DNA of 64,000 nucleotides, taken from positions 47,384 to 111,383 of the forward strand of contig CAZJQS010000010.1 in assembly GCA_964548175.1 (NCBI GenBank), read 5' to 3'. Of this stretch, positions 17,452 through 26,800 are shown one piece after another. Each line of letters begins with the position of its first letter. Position 1 is the stretch's first letter. The translations under genes and the position numbers were made by a program. This DNA comes from JANQPA01 sp964548175 (GTDB lineage Bacteria > Bacteroidota > Bacteroidia > Chitinophagales > Saprospiraceae). Under the pieces are notes generated by a model. That model had not been told where the DNA came from. It saw only the letters and a list, made by a program, of their open reading frames with translations, and searched no databases.

Positions 17452-19095
17452 ATGAACTTTTTAGACACTAAACTCAGACCACAACTAATTGACCATTTAT
17501 CTAATCAGGAATTTGACCTGCTGGTTGTCGGCGGCGGCATCACCGGCGCCGGCATCGCCCTGGATGCAGTCACCAGGGGAATGAAAGTCGCCCTGGTGGA
17601 AAAGAACGACTTCGCTTTCGGGACCAGTTCCCGCTCAACGAAGCTGATCCACGGGGGCTTACGATACCTCAAACAATTCGAGTTGAAGCTCGTCCGGGAC
17701 ACCGGGCGCGAACGGGCGGTGGCCTATCGCAACGCACCCCATCTGGTGGTTCCGGAAAAGCTGTTGCTGCCTTTCGTCAAAGGTGGCTCCTTAGGCAAAC
17801 ATACTACTTCTGTCGCCCTTTGGGTTTACGATCTGCTGGCGGGCGTCAAGAAAGAGGACAGCCGCGTGATGCTCGATCGCGAGAAGACCCTGGCCCGAGA
17901 ACCTTTGTTGAAGGAAGACCGGGTGCTGGGCGGTGGTTATTATGCCGAATACCGGACAGACGACGCCCGGCTGGTCATGTGCATCGCCAAAACGGCGGCT
18001 CACAAAGGCGCTTTACTGGCTAATTATATGGAATCGATGGATTTTATTTATGAAAATGGGCAGATCGTCGGTTCGAGATGTAAAGATCACCTCAGCGGAA
18101 AAACCATAACCATAAAAGCCAAAAACGTGGTGAATGCCGCCGGTCCCTGGGTGGATCTGGAGCGGAAAAAAGACCATAGTCTGAAAGGCAAAAGGCTGCA
18201 ACTCACCAAAGGGGTGCACATCGTATTCAGCAAGGAGAAATTTCCTTTGAACCAGGCCGTTTACTTTGACGTGCCGGACGGCCGCATGATGTTCGCCATT
18301 CCCCGTGGGCGGGCGGTATATGTCGGCACCTCGGATACCGTTTACGAAGGTGACATCGACAAGCCGACCACGACCCGGGAAGATGCCTTGTACCTACTCG
18401 ACGGCATCAAGCATATGTTTGACATTGATCTGGGCCTGGAGGATATTGAATCTTCCTGGGCCGGTTTGCGCCCTCTGATCTATGAAGAAGGCAAGGCGCC
18501 GGGCGAGTTATCGCGCAAAGACGAGTTGTTCTACTCTTCTTCCGGTTTGATCTCCATTGCCGGCGGCAAGCTGACCGGCTATCGTTTGATGGCGAAAAAG
18601 GTCGTGGATGTGGTGGCGGACCGCTTGCAACTCAAAGCCGGCTGTCGGACGAAAACCCTGACCCTTTCCGGCGGCGAATTTGATCCTCCCAAAGCGGTGG
18701 AAGATTACATTGCTGCTATTGAAAAGCAACTTTCGGCTTTGCAGATCTCCCGGCCTTCCGAAGGTGCGGAATATCTGGTCAGGGTATACGGCAAGGAAAC
18801 TGCTGCTATCCTGGCTTCCCTCCCCGCTCAAAACGGCCGCGACAACGACGAGCGACTGATCCTGGCGGAGTGCGAATACTGCCTAAGTCACGAGCAATGC
18901 TTCACCCTGCTCGACTTCTTCCTCCGCCGCACCGGCCGACTCCTGTACGACATGCCAAGTGTAGACCGATACGCGGACCTGATCCGCGATCACATGGCCA
19001 ACCATCTCGGCTGGGACGAGCAAGAGCAGCAACGGCAAGAGGAGGCGCTGCAGGAGGAGATACGCGCTATCGCAGAATTTCTGGTGGAAGCGTAA
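17452..19095 (+). CDS. glpD: FAD-dependent glycerol-3-phosphate dehydrogenase
   Basis: 547 aa. FAD-binding start FDLLVVGGGITGAGIALDAV with VALVEKNDFAFGTSSRSTK and LIHGGLRYLKQF, diagnostic for GlpD. Later motifs include GGGYYAEYRTDDARL, NAAGPWVD, KGVHIVF, GRAVYVGTSDTVYEG, SSWAGLRPLIYEEGK and GGKLTGYRLMAKKV, then the C-terminal helical domain with the LRRTGRLLYD region. Membrane-associated oxidation of glycerol-3-phosphate to dihydroxyacetone phosphate, passing electrons to quinone. Last gene of the operon. The MITE-like element copy 2 begins at the base after its stop codon. Confidence 0.95.
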   Translation: MNFLDTKLRPQLIDHLSNQEFDLLVVGGGITGAGIALDAVTRGMKVALVEKNDFAFGTSSRSTKLIHGGLRYLKQFELKLVRDTGRERAVAYRNAPHLVVPEKLLLPFVKGGSLGKHTTSVALWVYDLLAGVKKEDSRVMLDREKTLAREPLLKEDRVLGGGYYAEYRTDDARLVMCIAKTAAHKGALLANYMESMDFIYENGQIVGSRCKDHLSGKTITIKAKNVVNAAGPWVDLERKKDHSLKGKRLQLTKGVHIVFSKEKFPLNQAVYFDVPDGRMMFAIPRGRAVYVGTSDTVYEGDIDKPTTTREDALYLLDGIKHMFDIDLGLEDIESSWAGLRPLIYEEGKAPGELSRKDELFYSSSGLISIAGGKLTGYRLMAKKVVDVVADRLQLKAGCRTKTLTLSGGEFDPPKAVEDYIAAIEKQLSALQISRPSEGAEYLVRVYGKETAAILASLPAQNGRDNDERLILAECEYCLSHEQCFTLLDFFLRRTGRLLYDMPSVDRYADLIRDHMANHLGWDEQEQQRQEEALQEEIRAIAEFLVEA

Positions 19096-19280
19096 GGGTT
19101 GTGTAGAAAGTCTTCGTACTCTTCCCGCCTGGCGGCCGGCTGGTTTGCGCAGCTAATAAAATTCTTTTTTGAGTTTTTGCCGAAGAAAATCACAGATTTT
19201 CTTCGGCAAAAACTCAAAAAATAGAATCATTTAAGCCTGGCGGCCGTCAGGTGGGAGAAGTAGTTGGCTTTTGCACAACC
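19096..19280. mobile_element. MITE-like inverted-repeat element, copy 2
   Basis: About 185 bp, homologous along its length to 4801-5002: the left end GGTTGTGTAGAAAGTC...CTCTTCCCGCCTGGCGGCCG, a shared block TTTGCGCAGCTAATAAAATT, a central hairpin with 27-bp perfect arms and a 3-base loop (19165-19221), the shared ATAGAATCATTTAAG, and a right end GGCTTTTGCACAACC. The hairpin arms differ from copy 1 in matching ways on both sides, so the structure is kept while the sequence drifts. It abuts the glpD stop and could also end its transcript. Confidence 0.68.
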
Positions 19281-19519
19281 TGGCGAGAAATTTCATTTTT
19301 GTTATTCCCGAAAAATATCTATTTTTAAAAAAGTTGGCATTGATAGCGCCTTTACTATTGTAGTTTAAAATGATTTTATGCAGGTTTTTTGTGAGATTTT
19401 GCCCTGCTTAAGAAAAGTTAAAGTGTTAAAATTTTTATTAAATCACTCATTGTTAGAATGTTATAAAAAATAAGGGTAGGAGTGATGGGTGCTCGCAAAG
19501 GGCACTGCGACATAACTCC
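19281..19519. other. AT-rich intergenic DNA
   Basis: Between element copy 2 and the 3' end of the minus-strand giant gene. Strongly AT-rich, with runs of A and T and no open frame, RNA or clear terminator that I can support. Confidence 0.5.
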
Positions 19520-22500
19520 TTAATTTACATCTATTTTATCTGCATAGATAAGGCGCATGCCACGTTTGTATTTCCCTATTTGGAGGCCTTCGTCTGCTCG
19601 TCTCCATTCCCACTCTTTAACGACGACTCTGAAACCACCTGGCTGATAGGCATTATCCAGGACCATTTCTTCTCGAAAGACCCCCATGGTGCCTTGAACT
19701 TCTGAGGCCGGATTGTAATATCTGGCCCGCTTGGCATTATTATCGAGGACAAAGGAGCCATCGGGCATCCTTTTCTCCACATCGATTTCAACCATATTGA
19801 TAGAAAATGGCGTATTATCTTCATTGACCTGACTTAGTTCTCTGGCAACCGGCCCGAGAAGATTGACTGAAAATCCGTTTTTTAAATCAGGATTTGAAAA
19901 TTCAAGGGTCAGTCTTTTTTCAGGAAGTATTTGAACGAAATCTGGCTGAACAATACGCGAAATATGGTAATCGAACTGTTTCAATTGCTTTTCATTTAAT
20001 ACAACATGAGACAGTGAATTGGGCTGGTACCGTACAAAAGCAAATTTGATAAATGGGAAATAGGAAGTGGCCGGAGGGGTGAGGTAAATATCGCTGTACC
20101 ACAAATTCCTTTTTTTATCAAAATGAACCTCGTAGACTACAATATCTAATGGGGTAGGAATAGGTGGAGTTTGTCCCTCGTCCCAATTGGTGCCGATGGC
20201 TTCTTTTACATACATTTTCTCATGGACCGAATGATGGTTTTTAAATATCTCCTGATTAGGAAACATCGGTCCGCCAGGCACTGGTAAGCTAATGGGATCG
20301 TGTCCCCATTGGGTGAGCAGGTGATGTAAGGGCTTGTTCGGCTCTTCTTCATCCGGCCATAAGATATCCTTATTAGTGTAATTTCGGAGGTCTTCTTTCG
20401 AACGACATACCACTCCCAGCATCTCTCCCTGCCCGGAACTGTACCACGGTCTTTTTAAGAAAACCCGGAAAGCTCCCCCAGATCTAATCCGCTTGGTGAA
20501 ATTGGTTCCTTTTTCTTCCTGCCATTCCATCAGAGGAATAATATAGTCTATTTCAGGAGCTAAAGGCCTGGCTGAACTGGGTATGTTTACCTGTACCTGG
20601 TTGCCTGTTACAGGAGGCAATTTGTATTTAAATTGGGGTCTATCTGAATCATTGCCTATAAGAGAGGAGGCATAAAACTCCCGATAACGGGTACTCCCCG
20701 TAAGATGGTAACGGACGATCCGGTGTTTGGTGTCGTTAAACTGATGTAAGAGCGTTTCTTTATCTACCTGGTATGGCAATGATTTATCCATATAATCCAG
20801 GTTGATGCTTTGTGCAATTTCCCTGCGGATTTCTTTTTTAACACCTGTAAGTGGGCCACCTGTTGTTTCTTCGGTATAAGAAGTGGTATCATCGATCCAC
20901 TCTTCCCATTCGGCTTCCAGGTCTATTCTATTGGTACTCTTACCATCCACTTTCACTAAGCCTTCAAGTTGGGTGGTAATATCATCGGGTTCGCGATAAG
21001 GCCTTAATGTTGTGATATTCGGTTCTTGTAATGGTTCTGGTACAGCGTGAACCAACCGGAACGCCTGATAAGGTGTAAAAAGATATTGCCCTCCATTGTA
21101 AATAAGCGATCCCAATTCTTTCAGTGAAGGTGGCGGAGGCATTACGGCAGGAGTACTTGATAAGAGCTTTTGGCGGTCCGCTCGTTCCAGAATGTACTGA
21201 CGCCACCTTTCGTATTGATTTCTTTGGCTCTCGTTTTCTTCTGGAGGTGGATTGTTAACGACATACCTAAGCTCCGGCCACCATCCCATCAAATCAAGGG
21301 TGTTTTTTCCTTGAAATTGGATAGGCAGATAGCAACTTACGTGGATCAGTTGCATCGTGCCTTTGGGTAAATAAAAGGTGACCAAGCCTTTATTTTCATC
21401 TACTTCCAAATTAAATCGTTTAATGCTGGAAGGGAGTAATCTGAAAACAATCGGTTTAGGCAGTTTCCATCTATCAGATTCGCGTGGGAAGGCACACTTG
21501 CCGATCAGCTTTTTGGGCCGGCCGGCCCAGATGGCCACTCCTTCGGCTAATGGATCAGGTAGATATTTGCAACTCAGACTGCCGTCCATATTCTGACGGA
21601 AAGGAAGATCTTGCACAGCGTCATCACGCAGTTCCTTCTGCTTTTTATTTCGAAGGTTTCCTTCACCTCGGCGCTCTTTGCCCGGTTCGGGCATAACATG
21701 ATCATGCTTTGCCAAGAAGTTGTATACAGTGCTGATGTTCTTGCTGTCTTTTCCCATACCAATGTCAAGCAGACCATGCTTTTCATAAATCTGATGGTCT
21801 ACCTCAGGCGGGATCAACAGGCGTGCTGATTGTTCAACAAAGGGAATGGCAATATTTTGGTCGTCAGCCTGAAAAGTAATCCCCTGACGGATCGCTAATA
21901 TGTTTTCAGATTCCCCGTCCTGAACCTCAATTTGCTTGTTTATAACCTTAGGCACAAAGTAAGGCAATGGACTCATAACCGGTTCCCATCTAAGATATTG
22001 AAACTTCCGATAAACATCGGGATCGTTTAAGGTCGTGGTGTGTGCCCAGCTATTGCCCGCGAGGTCCACTGTTCTTATACGAAGCCGGTAAGATTGTCCG
22101 TATCTGAGACGCGGGAGCGTCCCTTTTGGGACCTCAAATTCTGTTTCAAAAGGCTGCTCTGGTTCATCTTCGGCGGTATTGATTTCAGGATCTTCCACAT
22201 GCTTGCCGGGCCGAGTAACCGATAGGCTCCAGCCATTCCAAATGAACTGCCCTTCCTGGGTGAAATAATTCCGTCGATTTTCAGATGGTTTGGTTTTTGA
22301 AACACCTAATTGAAGAACGCCTTCGTCTGTTTCGCTGAATATTTCTTCCTTGACCGTTTGAGCATTCCCATTTGCATAATACGTTCCTTCCCGTTCGTGT
22401 AGGGAATACCACTTATCCGGATCTGCACTTTCCACGGCAATATCTATGCGGTAGCCTGCCGTGACGTCTTCCATATACAGGTTTGTCGGTTCTGTAGCGG

Positions 22501-23788
22501 ATACTTGAATTTCTGCATCCCTACTCTGCTGGGTATTCAGGCGATTGTGTAGATGTTCGGACAGGCCGTTAACCGCCATGGTAATCCCGGTGCTTCTTAG
22601 CGTGGGCAAACTTTCAGATATGCCTACGCTTCTTCCGACCAGCAGCGATTGCGCAATGATGTCGGTTTTGTTTTTGAGTTTCAGGGCGGCCGCATCTGTT
22701 TCAAATGGCAATAAAGTGAACAAGTCATCATCACCCACTTTTAGCCATCCATTTTTTTGTAAACCTTCGTCCTTGGTTCTTAGGCGGAAAACAGGACTCA
22801 AAGTATACAAACTTCTCATGCTGATCTGTTCCGGCATAATGCTTCTGGCAGAACCTCCAAATGTAGCCTTAAAAGCGAGGAAACTATCAGACGTTAACTG
22901 GCTTTTGGGTATTCTAAAATCCAAGATCAAACCTAATGCTCTTCTTAAGGCAGGGTATTCCATCAGGATAGTGAGCATTTTGTGGAATTCGGACTCCAGT
23001 TGACGCCGCCGTTCCTGAAAGCTTTCACGGGAGGATTCATTTTCTTCTTTTTGTACCCTGTGGAATTCCTTCAATTGAGCCATATGATAACGTGCTTGCT
23101 CATCCTCGGAAGGAAAAGGAACAAAGCCTTTTTCTTGTAGTACGCTTCTCAGTTTTTCAACCGGAGCAGTATCCCTTTCGAATTTATGACTTTTGGACTC
23201 TACCAATCGGTCTCTGTTAGGACCAAAAAGCACTTCTCTAACCGACTTGTGGTTTAATTCCTTTTCCTCTGAATCCATATATCTCTTTAGACCGGAATCA
23301 AAATCCTCAAGCATTTCTCGATAATCTGAAAGCTCCAAGAGGGTAGGAACCCACCGCCAGGCGAAAGGACGCTCCTGAGGCTGACGAGCGGCCAGCTCTC
23401 GATAGATTGTTAAGACGGTATCTTTTAAAAAGCGCGCAGGATAGGAATAAACTCGACGCTCTTTATCAAGGCCATCAACTTCAAAAGGTTCGACCAATAG
23501 ATCAGAAGGGAAAAAGCGACTCCAAAGGTTGGGATTAAGCTTTTCCCTGATCAATTCCGGTTTTAGCTCTCCAATTCCTCGACCGGCAAAGAGGGAGAAG
23601 GTGGTTTCATTGTCCAGCATTTTGGACGTCCAGTTTTGAAACAGATCACTGAAGTTGGAAAGCTGGGTCTTTCTGTTATCAGTGGCTTCCAGTCGGATGG
23701 AGGGCACTACCGAAAAATGGTAATAATCTTGGTCTACTTGTGCACCGGAGCCATTGGGAAGTACCGTCCAGATTATTTTATTTGGCAT
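19520..23788 (-). CDS. Giant protein of unknown function (1422 aa), second gene of a pair
   Basis: I do not recognise a characterised family. The start is taken at the ATG at 23788 (MPNKIIWTVLPNGSG); the frame extends six codons to a TTG. There is no signal peptide, membrane segment or lipobox. Visible parts: a hydrophobic start with HFSVVPSIRLE; a charged, probably helical stretch at about 225-290 (QLKEFHRVQKEENESSRESF); a beta-rich part near 560-590 (LRYGQSYRLRIRTVDLAGNS); a late block RSGGAFRVFLKRPWYSSGQG at about 1100; QWGHDPISLPVPGG; and near 1240-1260 FPFIKFAFVRYQPNS followed by IVQPDFVQILPEKRLTLEF. Several of these read like conserved family blocks, and I have an unverified impression of similar phrases in large uncharacterised proteins of other phyla. 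It follows the other giant gene by 48 bp and is surely co-transcribed. Size suggests a structural or assembly role, but no function can be stated. Confidence 0.85.
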   Translation of the reverse strand: MPNKIIWTVLPNGSGAQVDQDYYHFSVVPSIRLEATDNRKTQLSNFSDLFQNWTSKMLDNETTFSLFAGRGIGELKPELIREKLNPNLWSRFFPSDLLVEPFEVDGLDKERRVYSYPARFLKDTVLTIYRELAARQPQERPFAWRWVPTLLELSDYREMLEDFDSGLKRYMDSEEKELNHKSVREVLFGPNRDRLVESKSHKFERDTAPVEKLRSVLQEKGFVPFPSEDEQARYHMAQLKEFHRVQKEENESSRESFQERRRQLESEFHKMLTILMEYPALRRALGLILDFRIPKSQLTSDSFLAFKATFGGSARSIMPEQISMRSLYTLSPVFRLRTKDEGLQKNGWLKVGDDDLFTLLPFETDAAALKLKNKTDIIAQSLLVGRSVGISESLPTLRSTGITMAVNGLSEHLHNRLNTQQSRDAEIQVSATEPTNLYMEDVTAGYRIDIAVESADPDKWYSLHEREGTYYANGNAQTVKEEIFSETDEGVLQLGVSKTKPSENRRNYFTQEGQFIWNGWSLSVTRPGKHVEDPEINTAEDEPEQPFETEFEVPKGTLPRLRYGQSYRLRIRTVDLAGNSWAHTTTLNDPDVYRKFQYLRWEPVMSPLPYFVPKVINKQIEVQDGESENILAIRQGITFQADDQNIAIPFVEQSARLLIPPEVDHQIYEKHGLLDIGMGKDSKNISTVYNFLAKHDHVMPEPGKERRGEGNLRNKKQKELRDDAVQDLPFRQNMDGSLSCKYLPDPLAEGVAIWAGRPKKLIGKCAFPRESDRWKLPKPIVFRLLPSSIKRFNLEVDENKGLVTFYLPKGTMQLIHVSCYLPIQFQGKNTLDLMGWWPELRYVVNNPPPEENESQRNQYERWRQYILERADRQKLLSSTPAVMPPPPSLKELGSLIYNGGQYLFTPYQAFRLVHAVPEPLQEPNITTLRPYREPDDITTQLEGLVKVDGKSTNRIDLEAEWEEWIDDTTSYTEETTGGPLTGVKKEIRREIAQSINLDYMDKSLPYQVDKETLLHQFNDTKHRIVRYHLTGSTRYREFYASSLIGNDSDRPQFKYKLPPVTGNQVQVNIPSSARPLAPEIDYIIPLMEWQEEKGTNFTKRIRSGGAFRVFLKRPWYSSGQGEMLGVVCRSKEDLRNYTNKDILWPDEEEPNKPLHHLLTQWGHDPISLPVPGGPMFPNQEIFKNHHSVHEKMYVKEAIGTNWDEGQTPPIPTPLDIVVYEVHFDKKRNLWYSDIYLTPPATSYFPFIKFAFVRYQPNSLSHVVLNEKQLKQFDYHISRIVQPDFVQILPEKRLTLEFSNPDLKNGFSVNLLGPVARELSQVNEDNTPFSINMVEIDVEKRMPDGSFVLDNNAKRARYYNPASEVQGTMGVFREEMVLDNAYQPGGFRVVVKEWEWRRADEGLQIGKYKRGMRLIYADKIDVN

Positions 23789-23836
23789 GCTTAGGAGTTT
23801 TTTCAAATTTAAAAAAAATTGCGGGCCTTTTACTCA

Positions 23837-26800
23837 TCAGGCAAAGGCCATGGCATATTTAGCCCATTCTTCTTCTTCTGGATACATCCATTCGAAGTTG
23901 GGATCCTCACCTTCCATGGTTTTTTCTACCGTAACATCAACCGAGCCACTGAATATGGCCACCTCAACTTCTACCACGATCGTCACCTTACCATGAACGG
24001 TGCTGGTTGTTTTGCCACTGTCATCTTTATCAAAGTCAATACCCATGCTCAGGTTAAAGGTCATGGAGAGTTTAATGGCTTTCATGATGTGCAGAAGACC
24101 TTCAATGCGAATGTATCCTTCAAATTGGGCCGAACAGCCATCTGTGGAGAAGAAAAAGCCTCCTTTCGCCTCCACTTTACCTTTTGCAATGCTGACGTCC
24201 ATGGTAAAGATGACTCCAAACTCTAAGGCTGCTTCTACTCGTTCCAGGCCTCCTGTATTCACCGCTAAACTGAAATATCCACCGCCGCCGTAGATGGCTA
24301 CGGAGAGGTTGAAAGGATTATCTGCTTCGCAGAAATTAAAGGTGAAGTTCAAGGCATCATCTCCAATCAACGGCAGGCGCAAGATCGCTCCCAGGCTGAT
24401 GTTTTGCAGGCTGAACATGCCCAGGGAGACCGTAGGAATATCCAACACATACCCCACTTCCAATCCGTTGGCTGTCAAATCCAATACGGGAGGATCCGCA
24501 AATCCATCTATTGGAATAATATCCTGCAAAATGTTTACAAAGGACAAGGGTCCTTCGAAGACAATTTCCGGCAATTCACAAACGACATCCGGTTTGGAGG
24601 CATTGACAGACTTGAAGGTCATGGTCGTGAACGCTAAGGAAATGACATCAAATAGCGTTACCTTAAATGCATTGATCTTTCCTTCCAGGGTAACTTCCGG
24701 TGAGGCATCAGGATCTAATTCCTTGAGGAGAGTAGCGGATAATTCAAAAAGAGGACTTCCGCCTTCAGTACTAAACTCTATTAAACCGTTTAAGAGTTTT
24801 TTGTTTTTAACTAAGTCTGGAATAAAGGTATAAGAAAGCTTAAGTTGATTTTCCTCGGTAATATTCCTAATCAGTTTGGGGAGTTGGTCATTTGCTAAAT
24901 CTCCCAGAATACCATCTAATGGAATGGCTCCAAATAGTTTGGGTAAGGCCTCTCCTAAAAATGTTGTTGGAGAAATTTCACCATCCGTAATGCCTCCGCT
25001 AAAAATATCCCCAATCGGTCCTTTGGATTTAGAAAGGCCGAAAATACTTAAGTTGGGGGTAGCGACACCTCCTGCCTTATCTGCCCCTTTGGTGAAATCC
25101 AGGTCAAATGCATTGACCAATTTGGCAAATACATCATCCAAAAACGGGATTTTATTGTAGTAGGGTTCCACCTCAACGGATTCAGAACTACCGAGCAGTT
25201 CAGCAATGGGCGTGTGCTGGATTTTTGCTTTCCGGAGAATAGGATGAAAGCTTAGGCTTCCCCGCACTCTTCCTGACAGGGCTCCAAACGTCAATTCATC
25301 CGTTTCAAAGGAGGTTTTGCCCCTATCCTCATTATTCTTTGTAGGAGCTATTGCCATCATTTGCTGGTGAATAGGCGCCTTGGTTCTGGGATCCTCGTCT
25401 TGCATATAGGTCTCAACGACTGTTGTAGGATCTCCCAGGCCGATGGCTTTGGATACAAATATCAGGGGCAAGGAAAAGGCTACTTTTTTGCCTTCCTGAT
25501 CAATGCCTTCTATTTCAAATCGGAAGGGTTTTCCTCCGGAATAGGTCCAGAAGGCGCCTTCCTCTCCACCGGGTATGATTATTACAGGTGATCGGCCATC
25601 TGTTTGATCTAGTCTGGGCGTTACTTTGGTTTTGAGATGGACTTCTTTAAAGTGCAAGGCTGCTCCAAAGTTCTCTACCTGTTTGTCAAAATCATAGGTT
25701 TTTACAGGCTCCCGTACGATGATATAGATCCACTGGAAGCTCAAGCCAACCGGGTTAGGTTGATTGCTTCTCGAGGAGCTATCAGTAGAGAGCCGGGGAA
25801 TGATCATCCGTTCGGTGATTCTTACTAAAGCCGCTTTATGGCCGAATGGAAACAGATAGCCTTCATAAACGACCTTTACAAAATGATCCCGACCTAAAGT
25901 GCTTCGATGGCTCCAGTGTATCAGGTTTAATTGGTTGAAGGCCGTTTCATCCGGGAAGTCCCAGTCACCTTTCAGGTTGAGGTAGGCTCCGAGGCTGCTT
26001 AAGATCAGCTGGTCTACTTTTAGTGGACTGGGATTGAATTTTGCTAAGCTGAAGTTAGATGTTGCATGGACGATCTGATGGCGATCCTTTGGCTTTAATG
26101 CGGTGTAAGGGGCGAAATCATTTTGGTCTCTTCCCCAAAGGAAATTAGCCTTCGTTTTGGCGTCATCTGAACAAATCGCTCTCATATGCAGGCCTTCGTA
26201 CTTTTTGTTCTTGTCCTCTTCTTCGTATAATCTCGAATGCCACAATTCGGAGATGCCCCTATTGTCCCATCCGTGGTTCAGCCATTTTTGTTTTTCGGTC
26301 GGCGACAAATATAATCTGCGAGGCATTTCAATATAAGTATCGATCAGGCGGGGTTTTTGGAAGTTATCCATTAAGACCCACTCTACGGCCTCCCCTGCCA
26401 AATCGGCCATGATAGCTGAGGAAATAACTGGATTGGATTGGGGGAGCATCGTTACCCTTTCTTTCATCCGGCTGAGCCGGTCCATGGCTTCTTTTGCCCG
26501 AATAGGGGTTTCCTCCGACCGCCTGGGCCGGACATGTTCTCTGGTTTCTTCTTTTTTTTCGGGCTTTTCAACTGTTCGCAGCTCAAGTCCATAATCCCTA
26601 AGGTCTATGGCCTTGGGGAGCGCTATTCTATCTTTTTTGGCAGTGCTGAGTCCGCGTGGATTGATCACGGGGGTGAAACGAGACCAATCGAGCAGGCTTT
26701 CGATATTGTTGGGAATCTCGGTGATGTTTTCTGGAACGGAAAAAACTAAACGGCTGGGACCTGACATGCGGTGCTCTACCGGTAATGATTGGGGATATGC

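Noticed and set aside
19096..19280. Simple terminator of glpD
   Set aside because: The hairpin could terminate transcription, but the 185-bp homology and terminal inverted repeats shared with 4801-5002 show it is a dispersed element; termination would be secondary.
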